A model generated the notes under the pieces. It was given only the letters and a program-made list of their open reading frames with translations. It was not told where the DNA came from and made no database searches. A stretch of DNA of 64,000 nt, taken from Ramlibacter montanisoli. Its GTDB lineage: Bacteria > Pseudomonadota > Gammaproteobacteria > Burkholderiales > Burkholderiaceae_C. Below are positions 9,551 through 19,114 of the stretch, in pieces. How positions within the stretch are numbered: position 1 is the first letter of the stretch; each line of letters starts with the position of its first letter. Location of the stretch: assembly GCF_013087525.1 (NCBI RefSeq), contig NZ_JABFCS010000001.1:682001-746000 (forward strand), written 5' to 3'. A program made the translations under genes and the position numbers.

Positions 9551-11818
9551 ATGCAAGAACTCCAACGATTTCCCCCGCGCGCACGGCCTGTCGCGCTCGT
9601 AACATCCCTCCTGTGCCTGCTGGCTTCCGGCGTTGCGGCGCAGCCCATCGCCACCTTGCGCGAAGTGGTGGTCAGCGGCAGCCGCAGCGAGCAGTTCAGC
9701 GACGAACTGCCCGTGTCCACCGACGTCGTCGGCGAGCGCGCAATCGAGCGGCAGCAGATCCAGGACATCCGCGACCTCGCGCGCGACCTGCCCAACGTCA
9801 CGGTGCGGCATGCGCCCTCGCGCTTCGCGGTGACCGGGCCCGCCAACAGCACCGGCCGCGACGGCAACGCCGGCTTCAACATCCGCGGGCTGGGCGGCAA
9901 CCGCGTGCTGATGATGGTGGACGGCATCCGGCTGCCGCGCAGCTATGCCTTCGGCGGCAACGCCTTCGGCCGCGACTCGCTCTCGCTGGACCTGGTCAAG
10001 CGCGTGGAGCTGGTGCGCGGCGCCGGCTCGGCGCTGTACGGATCGGACGCGATGGGCGGCCTGGTGCACTTCATCACCTACGAGCCGGCCGACTTCCTGG
10101 CCATGCCCGACGGAACGCGCAAGGCGATCGGCGGGCGCGTCGCCGCCGGCTGGAGCGGCGACGACAACGGCCGCAGCCTCGCGGGCACCGTCGCGGCGCG
10201 CGCCGGCGACAGCGCCGAATGGATGCTGACCGCCTCGGCGCGGCGCGCGCATGCGCTGGAGAACCAGGGCACGATCGGCACGCCCGACGTGAACCGCACC
10301 ACCCCCAATCCGCAGGAGGACCGCGACGACGCGCTGCTGGCGAAGGTGGTGCTGCGGCCCACGGGCGCGCAGCGCCACGTCCTGGCCTTCGAGCGGGTGG
10401 AGCGCCAGTCCGAGGTGAACCTGCTGTCCAGCCGCGCGGTGCGGCCGCTGACCGGTAACGCAACGACCATTGCATCGGCCGTGCTGGACGAGCGCGGCTC
10501 CATGGACATGGTGCGCAACCGGCTGACCTGGGACGGGCGCTGGCGCATCGACACGCTGCTGGCCGACCAGGTGCAGGCGGTGATCGGCCTGCAGGATGCC
10601 GCCTCGCGCCAGCTCGGCTCCAGCGACCTCAACACGCGGCCCGACCGCTTCCGCGACGTGCGCTACGAAGAGCGCACCTGGCAGGCGGGCCTGCAGGCGC
10701 AGCGCAGTTCGGCGCTGGGCGCGGGCTGGGGGCGCACCGTCACCTATGGCGTGGACTTCACGCGCGCCAAGATCACCAACCTGTACACCGGCATCAACTC
10801 GCTGCCGCCGGAGGTGTTCCCGCTCAAGCGCTTCCCCGACACGCGCGAGACCACCGCTGCCCTGTACGGGCAGGCCGAATGGGCGTCGGACCGCTGGAGC
10901 GTCGTGCCGGGACTGCGCTACGACCGCTTCGAGCTGGACGTGCTGTCTCAGGACCTGTTCTTCCCGCCCGCGGCGCGGCCGGCGCGCTCGCTGTCGGGAT
11001 CGGCGCTGTCGCCCAAGCTGGGCGTGCTGTACCGCGCCACGCCGGCCTGGAGCGTGTTCGGCAGCTACGCCGGCGGCTTCCGCGCGCCCAACGCGAACCA
11101 GATCAACGGCTATTACGAGAACGCCGCGGAGTTCGTGCAGGTCGTGCCCAACCCCGACCTGCAGCCGGAGAAGAGCCGCACGCTGGAGCTGGGCCTGCGC
11201 GGACGCCTGCCCGGCTTCGAACTCGATGCGGCGGTGTTCACCGGCCACTTCTCCAACCTGATCGTGGACAACGTGCTGCTCTCGGGCACCGGCGTCGCCG
11301 GCGATCCCAAGCTGTTCCAGACCCGCAACATCGAACGCGCGCGCATCCACGGTTTCGAGCTCAAGGGCCACGCCGGCCTGGGCAACGCGCTCGGCGGCGC
11401 CTGGATCACGCACTTCGCCTATGGCCAGGCGCGCGGCACCAACAGCACGACCGGCCGTCCGCTCAACTCGATCGATCCGGCGCAGGCCAGCCTGGGGCTG
11501 GAGTACCGCCGCGCCAGCTGGGACCTGCGGCTGGATGCGCGCCACCGCGAGGCCAAGCCGGCCGAGGACATCGACAGCGGCGGCCTGGTGAAGCCGCCCA
11601 ACACGCAGTTCACCGTGCCAGCGTCCACCACCTTCGACCTGTCGGCGCAGTGGCGCATCCGCCCCGGCCTGCGCCTGACCGGCTCGGTGGTGAACCTCAC
11701 GGACCGCAAGTACTGGGTGTGGGCGGACGTGCAGGGGCTGGCGGCATCGACGCGTGTAGCCGATGCTTACACGCAGCCGGGCCGGCACCTCAAGATCTCG
11801 CTGGTCGCCGACTTCTGA
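9551..11818 (+). CDS. TonB-dependent outer-membrane receptor, haem/haemoglobin-type
   Basis: A 755-residue receptor with a signal peptide (to about residue 31, ASGVAAQ), a TonB box-like stretch LREVVVSGSRS, a plug with NIRGLGGNRVLMMVDGIRLP and VELVRGAGSALYGSDAMGG, and a 22-strand barrel. The segment FRAPNANQINGYYEN plus NPDLQPEKSRTLELG is typical of the haemoglobin/transferrin/lactoferrin receptor family, and the last residue is Phe, as expected for BAM recognition. It is probably a haem or iron-siderophore importer. ATG 9551 is chosen because it begins the signal peptide; an upstream in-frame start at 9482 would add 23 atypical residues. It is divergent from nirS, whose enzyme needs haem. 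Confidence 0.87.
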   Translation: MQELQRFPPRARPVALVTSLLCLLASGVAAQPIATLREVVVSGSRSEQFSDELPVSTDVVGERAIERQQIQDIRDLARDLPNVTVRHAPSRFAVTGPANSTGRDGNAGFNIRGLGGNRVLMMVDGIRLPRSYAFGGNAFGRDSLSLDLVKRVELVRGAGSALYGSDAMGGLVHFITYEPADFLAMPDGTRKAIGGRVAAGWSGDDNGRSLAGTVAARAGDSAEWMLTASARRAHALENQGTIGTPDVNRTTPNPQEDRDDALLAKVVLRPTGAQRHVLAFERVERQSEVNLLSSRAVRPLTGNATTIASAVLDERGSMDMVRNRLTWDGRWRIDTLLADQVQAVIGLQDAASRQLGSSDLNTRPDRFRDVRYEERTWQAGLQAQRSSALGAGWGRTVTYGVDFTRAKITNLYTGINSLPPEVFPLKRFPDTRETTAALYGQAEWASDRWSVVPGLRYDRFELDVLSQDLFFPPAARPARSLSGSALSPKLGVLYRATPAWSVFGSYAGGFRAPNANQINGYYENAAEFVQVVPNPDLQPEKSRTLELGLRGRLPGFELDAAVFTGHFSNLIVDNVLLSGTGVAGDPKLFQTRNIERARIHGFELKGHAGLGNALGGAWITHFAYGQARGTNSTTGRPLNSIDPAQASLGLEYRRASWDLRLDARHREAKPAEDIDSGGLVKPPNTQFTVPASTTFDLSAQWRIRPGLRLTGSVVNLTDRKYWVWADVQGLAASTRVADAYTQPGRHLKISLVADF

Positions 11819-11822
11819 AGCA

Positions 11823-11844
11823 GGCCGGCCCCCGCGGGCCGGCC
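11823..11844 (+). terminator. GC-rich hairpin after the TonB receptor gene
   Basis: A perfect 9-bp stem (GGCCGGCCC / GGGCCGGCC) with a 4-nt loop starts 5 nt after the receptor stop. No T-run follows, so it may be a weak or Rho-assisted terminator or an mRNA-stabilising hairpin. Confidence 0.45.
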
Positions 11845-11893
11845 CGCCGGACCGGATTGCCAGGCATGCAATGATTGGCGGCAGGAGACCGCC

Positions 11894-13221
11894 ATGAACG
11901 CCCCCGAAACCCTGTCGCGCTGGCCAGGCGCCGGCGCCAGCCGCGTGCCTTTCTGGGCCTATACCGACCGCCGCTGTACGCCAAGGAGCTGGAGAGGATC
12001 TTCTACGGCCCGCACTGGTGCTACGTCGGCCTGGACATCGAGGTCCCCAACATCGGCGACTACCGGCTCACGTGGGTGGGAGAGCGGCAGGTGATCATGG
12101 TGCGCGATCGCGTCGCGCCCAAGGACCGCGGCAGCGACCACGGCATCCGCGTGGTGGAAAACCGCTGCGCCCACCGCGGCGTGCGTTTCTGCCAGCAGCC
12201 GCAGGGCAGCGCGCGCAGCTTCGTCTGCCCCTACCACCAGTGGACCTACAAGCTCAATGGCGACCTCGCCGGCCTGCCGTTCAAGGACGGCGTGCAGGCC
12301 ACCGACGAACAGGGCCAGCCTTGCGTGAACGGCGGCATGCCGGCCGGCTTCGACCTGAAGGACCATGGCCTGACCAAGCTGCGGGTCGCGGTGCTGCATG
12401 GGCTGGTGTTCGCCACCTTCAGCGAGGACGCCGAGCCCATCGAGCAGTACCTCGGCCCCGCGGTCATGCCCTGGCTGGAGCGCATCTTCCAGGACCGCCA
12501 GCTCACGCTGCTGGGCTACAACCGCCAGCGCATCCCGGGCAACTGGAAGCTGATGATGGAGAACATCAAGGACCCCTACCACCCGGGACTGCTGCACACC
12601 TGGTTCGTCACCTTCGGCCTGTGGCGCGCCGACCAGAAGAGCCGCATGGTGATGGACGGCCACGGCCGGCACGCGGTGATGATCTCGCGCCGCAACGAAG
12701 GCGGCGAGAACAAGGCGGTGACGCAGGGCGTGACCAGCTTCAAGGCCGGCATGGCGCTGAACGACACGCGCCTGCTCGACGTGGTGCCGGAACCCTGGTG
12801 GAAGATCGCCGACCCCTCCAACCCCGGCACCGAGATCACGCCGACGGTCACCATGCTCACGCTGTTCCCGAGCGTGATCATCCAGCAGCAGGTGAACTCG
12901 CTGTCCACCCGGCACATCGTGCCGCGCGGCGAGGGCGAGTTCGATTTCGTCTGGACGCACTTCGGCTTCGCCGACGACAGCGAGGAGGAGATGCAGCGGC
13001 GCCGGCTGCGGCAGGCCAACCTGTTCGGCCCCGCCGGCTTCGTGAGCGCCGACGACGGCGAGGTGATCCAGTTCAGCCAGGAGGGCTTTCGCCAGTGGGG
13101 CGAGGAGGGCGAGACGCTGTGCGAGCTGGGCGGCACGGACACGCAGGGCACCGAGCACATGGTGACCGAGACGCTGATCCGCAGCATGTACGCCTACTGG
13201 CGCAAGGTGATGGGCGTATGA
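11894..13221 (+). CDS. Rieske non-haem iron oxygenase, large subunit, salicylate 5-hydroxylase-like (frame broken near 11968)
   Basis: Large (alpha) subunit of an aromatic-ring hydroxylase. The Rieske [2Fe-2S] ligands are CAHRG and CPYHQW. The mononuclear iron site is the D-x2-H-x4-H pattern in KDPYHPGLLH. The local sequence around LLGYNRQRIPGNWKLM and LLHTWFVTFGLWRAD most resembles salicylate 5-hydroxylase (NagG) and related anthranilate-type enzymes. ATG 11894 has AGGAGA upstream and encodes MNAPETLSRWPGAG. The frame breaks at GACC near 11968; one extra C restores YTDPPLYAKELERIF. It overlaps the small subunit by ATGA. No ferredoxin or reductase gene is nearby, so electron donors must come from elsewhere. 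Confidence 0.87.
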
Positions 13222-13697
13222 ACGAGCGCCTGCTGCTGCAGCTGGAGATCGACCAGCTCAATGCCGCCTATGCCGCCGCGCTGGACGAGCGCCGCTTCGA
13301 CGACTGGCCGCGCTTCTTCCTGGAGGACGGCCGCTACACCGTGCAGGCGCGCGAGAACTTCGACCGCAAGCTGCCGCTGGCGCTGATCGCGCTGGAGAGC
13401 CAGGGGATGATGAAGGACCGCGTGTACGGCATCACGCAGACGATCTACCACGGGCCCTACTACACGCGGCACGTGCTGAGCCCCCGCGCGCAGCTGCTGG
13501 GGGAGGAGGGCGGCCGCATCCGCGCGCAGGCCCACTACGCGGTGTTCCGCACCCGGCCCGGCGACGCCAGCGAGGTCTACAACGTGGGGCGCTACATCGA
13601 CGAGATCGTGCGCACGCCCGACGGCCTGAAGTTCGCGAGCCGCAGCTGCGTGTACGACAGCGAGATGGTGCTCAACTCGCTGATCTACCCGATCTGA
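13218..13697 (+). CDS. Aromatic-ring hydroxylase small subunit (NagH-like)
   Basis: A 159-residue protein of the SnoaL-like/ring-hydroxylating beta-subunit fold, with the typical opening LEIDQLNAAYAAALDERRFDDWPRFFLEDGRYTVQAREN and the conserved YHGPYYTRHVLS segment. It partners the large subunit in an (alpha-beta)3 enzyme and has a structural role. Its ATG overlaps the large-subunit stop (ATGA), indicating translational coupling. A strong terminator follows. Confidence 0.87.
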   Translation: MNERLLLQLEIDQLNAAYAAALDERRFDDWPRFFLEDGRYTVQARENFDRKLPLALIALESQGMMKDRVYGITQTIYHGPYYTRHVLSPRAQLLGEEGGRIRAQAHYAVFRTRPGDASEVYNVGRYIDEIVRTPDGLKFASRSCVYDSEMVLNSLIYPI

Positions 13698-13704
13698 AAA
13701 ACGA

Positions 13705-13734
13705 AAGAGGGCACGGGAGACCCCGGGCCCTCTT
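13705..13734 (+). terminator. Rho-independent-type terminator after the oxygenase pair
   Basis: AAGAGGGC and GCCCTCTT pair perfectly around a 14-nt GC-rich loop, just after the small-subunit stop. It could also serve the convergent lipoprotein gene, because the outer A/T pairs read both ways. Confidence 0.7.
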
Positions 13735-13779
13735 CGTCGGTTCGGAAGGCGATGGCCTCAGGCCACGCCTCGAGCCCGA

Positions 13780-13986
13780 TCAGCGCTTGGCAGCCTGGTT
13801 GCCCAGGTAGGCACCGGCGCCGGCGCCCAGGATCGTGGCACCCGTGCCACCCACCGCGCTACCGACCAGGCCGCCGACGACGGCGCCGCCCACGGTACCC
13901 ACGGTCGTGCGGTCCATGGTGGCGCAGCCACCCAGGCCCAGCAGGGAAATCGACGTCACGACAGCAGCAATGAATTTCGTCTTCAT
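13780..13986 (-). CDS. Glycine-zipper lipoprotein, 68 aa
   Basis: A small exported lipoprotein. MKTKFIAAVVTSISLLGLGG|C is a signal with lipobox, followed by a glycine-zipper membrane segment of repeated G-x3-G (TVGGAVVGGLVGSAVGGTGATI). It resembles OsmB/SlyB-type 'glycine zipper 2TM' proteins. GGAAGGTG lies just upstream of ATG 13986, so this start is preferred to GTG 13995. It is transcribed alone. Confidence 0.78.
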   Translation of the reverse strand: MKTKFIAAVVTSISLLGLGGCATMDRTTVGTVGGAVVGGLVGSAVGGTGATILGAGAGAYLGNQAAKR

Positions 13987-14181
13987 GAGGATCACCTTCC
14001 AATCGAATTATTCGAACACCGCTCGAGGCGCGGCAACCTGTGCGAATAACTCTAAGGACTCACCGCATGCGGAACTGTAGGAACCGCTCCACCCCCGTGT
14101 CGTCGTGCGGCACCGGCCTTTGCAGGGGAGCGGATCAGTGGCTGAGGCAGGATGGGCGCGGTCCTGGCCCAGCCGGGAGGA

Positions 14182-15507
14182 TCAGAGCGGGCGGCTGCGC
14201 GCCAGCGGCGGGTTCTTCGCGAAATAGCGCTCGATACCGCGCATGAGCGCGTCGGCCAGCTGCTCCTGGTAGTCGCCGCTGCGCAGCTTGGCTTCTTCTT
14301 CCGGGTTGCTGATGAACGCCGTTTCCACCAGCACGCTGGGGATGTCCGGCGCCTTCAGCACGGCGAAGCCCGCCTGCTCCACCTGCGCCTTGTGCAGGCG
14401 GCCGACGTTGCCGATCTCGCCCAGCAGCGCGCTTCCGAGCTTGAGGCTGTCGTTGATCTGCGCGGTGGTGCTCATGTCCAGCAGCGCGCGCTTGACGTGC
14501 ATGTCGTGCGTCTTGATGTTCAGGCCGCCGATCAGGTCCGCCTTGTTCTCCTTGTCCGCCATCCAGCGCGCGGCGGTGCTCGACGCGCCGTTCTGGCTCA
14601 AGGCGAACACGCTGGCGCCGCGCGCGGTGGGCGTCATCCAGGCGTCGGCGTGGATGCTCACGAACAGGTCGGCCTGCACGCGCCGCGCCTTGTCCACGCG
14701 CACGTGCAGGGGCACGAAGAAGTCGGCATCGCGGGTGAGGAAGGCACGCATCGGGCTGCCCTTGACGCTGGTGGCGTTGATGCGCTCGCGCAGCATGTGG
14801 GCGATGCGCAGCACCACGTCCTTCTCGCGCGTGCCGCCGGGGCCGACGGCGCCGGGGTCCTCGCCGCCGTGCCCGGGGTCGAGCGCGACGATGATCAGGC
14901 GGTCGGTCTTGGCCATGGACAGCGCAGGCCGGGCCACTTCGGAGGCTTGCACGCGGGTGGTGCGCTGCGTCTGCTGCGCGATCAGCTCGCCCAGCGGGTC
15001 GTTCGTGACCTGCGACGGCGGCTCGGGCGCGGTCACCAGCGGCCTGTCCTTTTCCTTCAGGCGCTCGGCGATCAGGGCCGCCAGCGGGTCGGCCGCCTTG
15101 GGCGGGAAGAAGTCCACCACCAGCCGGTGCTTGTACGCGGCCACGGGCGGCAAGTTGAACAGCTGCGGCAGGGTGGACTGCTTCAGGTCCACCTGCAGGC
15201 GTACCGTGTTGGCCGCGTGCTGCATGACGCGGATGCCGGCAATGTAGGGGTCGTCGGCGCGCACCTTGGCGACCAGTTCGCGCAGCGTGGGGTCGAGCGC
15301 GATGCCCTCGATGTCCAGCGCCAGGCGCTGGGGCGAGTGCACCAGCTTGCTGGTGAGGAGGCCATCGGACTCGATGGTCAGGCGCGTGTACTCAGGCGCC
15401 GGCCACAGTCGCACGGCGACGATGGTGGCGCCGCGCGCGATCTGGTGCGCGCCCAGCAGCAGTACCACGCTGCCTGCCTGGAGGATATTGCGGCGTTTCA
15501 GGCTCAT
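14182..15507 (-). CDS. amiC: N-acetylmuramoyl-L-alanine amidase AmiC
   Basis: A periplasmic cell-separation amidase that cleaves the amide bond between MurNAc and the stem peptide. 441 residues: an N-terminal SLKRRNILQAG twin-arginine-like signal, an AMIN septal-targeting domain (about 35-135), a linker, then an Amidase_3 zinc catalytic domain with DPGHGGEDPGA, the Glu in REKDVVL, SIHADAW and VLVETAFISNPEEE. AmiC proteins are usually Tat-exported and activated by EnvC/NlpD. Its ATG overlaps the stop of tsaE (ATGA), so the two form an operon, a common arrangement. Confidence 0.93.
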   Translation of the reverse strand: MSLKRRNILQAGSVVLLLGAHQIARGATIVAVRLWPAPEYTRLTIESDGLLTSKLVHSPQRLALDIEGIALDPTLRELVAKVRADDPYIAGIRVMQHAANTVRLQVDLKQSTLPQLFNLPPVAAYKHRLVVDFFPPKAADPLAALIAERLKEKDRPLVTAPEPPSQVTNDPLGELIAQQTQRTTRVQASEVARPALSMAKTDRLIIVALDPGHGGEDPGAVGPGGTREKDVVLRIAHMLRERINATSVKGSPMRAFLTRDADFFVPLHVRVDKARRVQADLFVSIHADAWMTPTARGASVFALSQNGASSTAARWMADKENKADLIGGLNIKTHDMHVKRALLDMSTTAQINDSLKLGSALLGEIGNVGRLHKAQVEQAGFAVLKAPDIPSVLVETAFISNPEEEAKLRSGDYQEQLADALMRGIERYFAKNPPLARSRPL

Positions 15508-15941
15508 GACAGCAGCTCCGACCCGCGCGCCGTGTTGGCCTGCAGCCGGACGTGTCGGCGCCCATCGTCGGCCAGGGTGAGGTGGATGTCGAGGTCGGCC
15601 ACCGGCAGCATGGCCGCGGCCTTCTCGGGCCATTCGGCGACCTTCAGGCCGGCGCCGGCGAACACGTCGCGAAAGCCCGCGTCCTCCCATTCGCGCGGGT
15701 CGTCGAAGCGGTAGAAGTCGAAGTGCCAGGCGGCCAGGCCCGGGAGTTCGTAGGGTTCCACCACCGCATAGGTGGGCGACTTGATGCGGCCCTGCGCGCC
15801 CAGCGCGCGCAGCAGGTGACGCACCAGCGTGGTCTTGCCGGCACCCAGTTCGCCGTGCAGCGCGATGAAGGCGTCGGCGATCGCCGGGTGGCGCGCGAGC
15901 CGCTCGGCGAACACGCGCGTGTCCTCCTCACCCTCCCACAC
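15504..15941 (-). CDS. tsaE: tRNA threonylcarbamoyladenosine biosynthesis ATPase TsaE
   Basis: A P-loop ATPase of the TsaBDE complex that makes t6A37 in tRNA. Visible motifs are GELGAGKTTLVRHLL (Walker A), SPTYAVVEPYE, HFDFYRFDDPREWEDAGFRD and EWPEKA. The start is uncertain: no ATG is available near the 5' end. GTG 15941 begins VWEGEEDTRVF; non-ATG codons further upstream, such as ATT in front of GTAGGAAGC, are alternatives. It overlaps amiC by ATGA and is divergent from queG. Confidence 0.88.
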   Translation of the reverse strand: MWEGEEDTRVFAERLARHPAIADAFIALHGELGAGKTTLVRHLLRALGAQGRIKSPTYAVVEPYELPGLAAWHFDFYRFDDPREWEDAGFRDVFAGAGLKVAEWPEKAAAMLPVADLDIHLTLADDGRRHVRLQANTARGSELLS

Positions 15942-15977
15942 GAGGGGTCGGGAGGCGCTTCCTACAATCGGCGCGTG

Positions 15978-17012
15978 ATGAACGACGGCAGTCAGGGCGA
16001 TGGTCCTTTGCGGGTGCACGATATCCGGGACTGGGCCCGCGCGCTCGGATTTTCCCAAATTGGCGTGACCGGCGTGGACCTTTCTGCGGCCGAACCCGGT
16101 CTGCTCGCCTGGCTTGCCAACGGTTTTCACGGCGAGATGGCCTACATGGAAGCCCACGGTGTGCGCCGCGCGCGCCCCGCGGAACTGGTGCCGGGCACCA
16201 CCTCCGTGATTACCGCACGCATGGATTACCTCCCCGCCACACCCGAGGGCTGGCAGGAGGTGGAGTTCGCGCGTCTGGAGCGGCCCGCCGAGGGCGTGGT
16301 CTCGCTTTACGCACGGGGACGCGACTATCACAAGGTGTTGCGTTCGCGCCTGCAGAAACTGGCCGAGCGCATCGCGGCGGCGGTCGGGCCCTTCGGCCAT
16401 CGCGTCTTTACAGACTCGGCGCCGGTGCTGGAGGTGGAACTCGCCGCGCGCAGCGGCCAGGGGTGGCGGGGGCGCCACACGCTGGTGCTGAACCGCGAGG
16501 GCGGCTCCATGTTCTTCCTGGGCGAGATCTACGTGGACCTGGCGCTGCCCGCCACCGAGCCGACCGGCGACCACTGCGGGACCTGCCGCGCCTGCCTGGA
16601 CATCTGCCCGACCGGCGCCATCGTCGCCCCCTACCGGCTCGACGCCCGCCGCTGCATCTCCTACCTGACCATCGAGCACGCCGGGCCCATCCCGGTGGAA
16701 CTGCGGCCCCTCATGGGCAACCGCATCTACGGCTGCGACGACTGCCAGCTGGTGTGCCCCTGGAACAAGTTCGCGCAGGCGGCGACGCTACCGGACTTCG
16801 CGCCGCGCGAAGGGCTGGTCGGCCAGCCGCTGGTGGCCCTGTTCGCGTGGAGCGAGGAGGAGTTCCTGCGCTTCACCGAGGGCAGCCCGATCCGGCGCAT
16901 CGGCCATGAGAGGTGGCTGCGCAACATCGCGGTGGCGATGGGGAATGCGCTGCGGCGGGGGAGGACGGGGGATCCGGGAAGCCTTGCAGTCACGGGCGGA
17001 CCATCCGAGTGA
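15978..17012 (+). CDS. queG: Epoxyqueuosine reductase QueG
   Basis: Cobalamin- and iron-sulfur-dependent last step of queuosine synthesis in tRNA. 344 residues. The C-terminal ferredoxin-like part holds two [4Fe-4S] motifs: CGTCRACLDICPTGAI and CDDCQLVCPWN. The N-terminal cobalamin-binding region includes YARGRDYHKVLRSRL and RVFTDSAPVLEVELA. ATG 15978 follows TACAAT (15962-15967 area) by about 9 nt without a Shine-Dalgarno. It is divergent from tsaE, an arrangement common in betaproteobacteria. Its message runs into repeat copy B. Confidence 0.95.
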   Translation: MNDGSQGDGPLRVHDIRDWARALGFSQIGVTGVDLSAAEPGLLAWLANGFHGEMAYMEAHGVRRARPAELVPGTTSVITARMDYLPATPEGWQEVEFARLERPAEGVVSLYARGRDYHKVLRSRLQKLAERIAAAVGPFGHRVFTDSAPVLEVELAARSGQGWRGRHTLVLNREGGSMFFLGEIYVDLALPATEPTGDHCGTCRACLDICPTGAIVAPYRLDARRCISYLTIEHAGPIPVELRPLMGNRIYGCDDCQLVCPWNKFAQAATLPDFAPREGLVGQPLVALFAWSEEEFLRFTEGSPIRRIGHERWLRNIAVAMGNALRRGRTGDPGSLAVTGGPSE

Positions 17013-17049
17013 TTTGGTGCGCGAACACGTGGCCTGGGCACTCTCCTCA

Positions 17050-17128
17050 TAGGCTGGGGTGACGCAGGAACCCCAGCTTGCTGGCGGCGCCCGATCGCTG
17101 GGGTTCGCTACGCTCACCACCAGCCTAC
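17050..17128. repeat. Dispersed palindromic (REP-like) repeat, copy B
   Basis: A 79-bp imperfect palindrome that begins TAGGCTGGGGTGACG and ends CACCAGCCTAC. In reverse orientation it aligns with copy A at 3308-3396; the central loop differs in length and sequence. The terminal CCTAC provides the TAG stop codon of the minus-strand permease (17127-17125). It lies between convergent genes and may act as a transcriptional or mRNA-stability element. Confidence 0.85.
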
Positions 17129-18048
17129 GCGGAGACCACGAGCCCCCGCAAGAACCCCAACGCGAACGGCAAGCTCGCCAAGCCCAGCAGCGTCGACAAG
17201 GTCACCAGCCCCGCCACGTAGGCCCCGTTGTAGCCCATCCGCGAGGCCAGCACATAGCAGCTGGACGCCGTCGGCAGCGCCGAGAACGCCAGCAGCACCG
17301 TGGCCTGCGCCGCATCCAGACTGAAGGCCCAGGCCAGGCCGGCGGCCACCAGCGGCAGCAGCAGGTGCCGGATCGCCAGCACCCCCGTGGTCAGCGCCTT
17401 CTGCTGCGCCAGGTGCGCCAGCCGCATGCCGGCGCCGGCCGCCATCAGTCCCAGCGGGATCGAGGCGCCGCCGACCCGGGAGACCGTGGGCTCCAGCCAC
17501 ACCGGCACGCGGAAGCCGGCGAAGTTGGCGGCCAGGCCCAGCGCCGTGGCGATGATCAGAGGATTGCGCACCAGCGCGCGCAGGAAGCCGGTGTCGGAAT
17601 GGCGGGCCATCGGCCACACCGCGCCCACGTTGAACAGCGGCACGCACACCCCGATCAGCACCGCGATCAGCAGCAGGCCCTGCGTGCCCGCCACCCGCTC
17701 CGACAGGGCCAGGGCGATGTAGGAGTTGAAGCGGAAGGCGACCTGCGCGGCGCCGGCGTGCTCGCGCCGGTCGATGTGGCGGCCCAGGCCCGGGAGGTGC
17801 GGCAGCAGGTAGGACAGGCCGATGCCGCTGAGCCCCAGCAGCAGGCCGGCGCCGATCAGGCTGGACGTGGCCCCCAGGTCCAGCGGGCTGCGCACGATGG
17901 ACTGGAACAGCAGGACCGGGAACAGGAAGAAATAGACCAGGCTTTCCACCTGCTCCCAGACCGTGCGGTTCAAGGCGGTGTAGCGGCAGACCAGGTAGCC
18001 AAGCAGGATGAGCGCGAAGTCGGGCAGGAGCAGCTGGAGAAAATTCAC
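17125..18048 (-). CDS. AEC family transporter (auxin efflux carrier-type permease)
   Basis: A 307-residue inner-membrane protein with about ten hydrophobic helices and the family's repeated N/P-rich segments ([33 protein letters not shown]). Members move organic anions such as malonate or malate; the substrate here is unknown. The start is GTG 18048. The stop codon lies inside the end of repeat copy B, so the last codons may have been reshaped by repeat insertion. It is divergent from a tricarboxylate-type binding protein gene. Confidence 0.88.
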   Translation of the reverse strand: MNFLQLLLPDFALILLGYLVCRYTALNRTVWEQVESLVYFFLFPVLLFQSIVRSPLDLGATSSLIGAGLLLGLSGIGLSYLLPHLPGLGRHIDRREHAGAAQVAFRFNSYIALALSERVAGTQGLLLIAVLIGVCVPLFNVGAVWPMARHSDTGFLRALVRNPLIIATALGLAANFAGFRVPVWLEPTVSRVGGASIPLGLMAAGAGMRLAHLAQQKALTTGVLAIRHLLLPLVAAGLAWAFSLDAAQATVLLAFSALPTASSCYVLASRMGYNGAYVAGLVTLSTLLGLASLPFALGFLRGLVVSA

Positions 18049-18121
18049 GGGAGGCAGGATAGCTGTTTACGTTCTGCACTTAGGATTGCAGCTTTCGCAT
18101 TCCATCGAACCAGGAGAAGCA

Positions 18122-19092
18122 ATGAAACGTCGTGTGTGGATCGCCTTCGCCGCCGCCGGCCTCGCAGCGGCGGCCGGCCCCGTGCTGGCCCAGAGTTATC
18201 CGAACAAGGTGGTCCGGCTGCAGGTGCCTTTCGCGCCCGGCGGCACGACCGACATCATCGCCCGCGTGATTTCCGAGCCGCTCGGCAAGAACCTCGGCCA
18301 GAGCGTGATCGTGGAGAACAAGGCCGGCGGCGGCGGCGTGGTGGGCGCCACCGAGACCGTGCGCGCGACGCCCGACGGCTACCTGCTGGGCGTGGCCACC
18401 GTGTCCACGACGGCCGCGAACCCGGCGATCAACCCGAAGATCCCGTACAACCCGCTGACCGACTTCACGCCGATCATCAACATCGCGCCACGCCCAACGT
18501 GATCGCCGTGCATCCGAGCTTCCCGGCCAAGGACTACAAGGCCTTCCTGGCGGAGCTCAAGCGCAACCCGGGCAAGTACTCCTACGCCTCCTCCGGCACC
18601 GGCGGCATCGGCCACCTGCAGATGGAGCTGTTCAAGAGCATGTCGGGCTCTTTCGTGACGCACATCCCGTACCGCGGCGCCGGCCCGGCGCTGAACGACA
18701 CGGTGGCCGGCCAGGTGCCGATGATCTTCGACAACCTGCCCTCGGCACTGCCCTTCATCCAGTCCGGCAAGCTGGTGCCCATCGTGGTGGCCGCGCCGCA
18801 GCGCCTGAAGGAGCTGCCCAACGTCCCGACCTTCAAGGAGATGGGGCTGGAGCCGGTGAACCGCATGGCCTACTACGGCATCCTGGGTCCCAAGGGCCTC
18901 CCCAAGGACGTGGTGGACAAGGTGCACGCCGCCACCGTGAAGTCGCTGCAGGACCCGGCGGTGCGCAAGCGCATCGAGGACACCGGCTCGATCGTCATCG
19001 GCAACACCCCGGAGCAGTTCGGCGCGCAGATCAAGGCGGAGTACGAGGTGTACAAGAAGGTCGTGGATTCGGCGAAGCTGAAGCTCGATTGA
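18122..19092 (+). CDS. Bug-family tripartite tricarboxylate binding protein, TctC-like (frame broken near 18486)
   Basis: A periplasmic solute receptor. The signal peptide ends at about residue 23 (GPVLAQ). It is followed by the family hallmarks [35 protein letters not shown], then [28 protein letters not shown] and [12 protein letters not shown]. The frame breaks in CATCGCGCCACG near 18486; one extra base restores [16 protein letters not shown]. No tctA/tctB membrane genes are adjacent, as is usual for the expanded orphan Bug proteins of Burkholderiales. The ligand is unknown. Confidence 0.9.
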
Positions 19093-19114
19093 TGCGCGAC
19101 ACCGACGGGACGCC

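Noticed and set aside
9434-11788. A 784-codon open frame on the minus strand
   Set aside because: It is antisense to the TonB receptor, reads as His/Arg/Gln-rich nonsense with no family motifs, and is an expected artefact of GC-rich codon bias.
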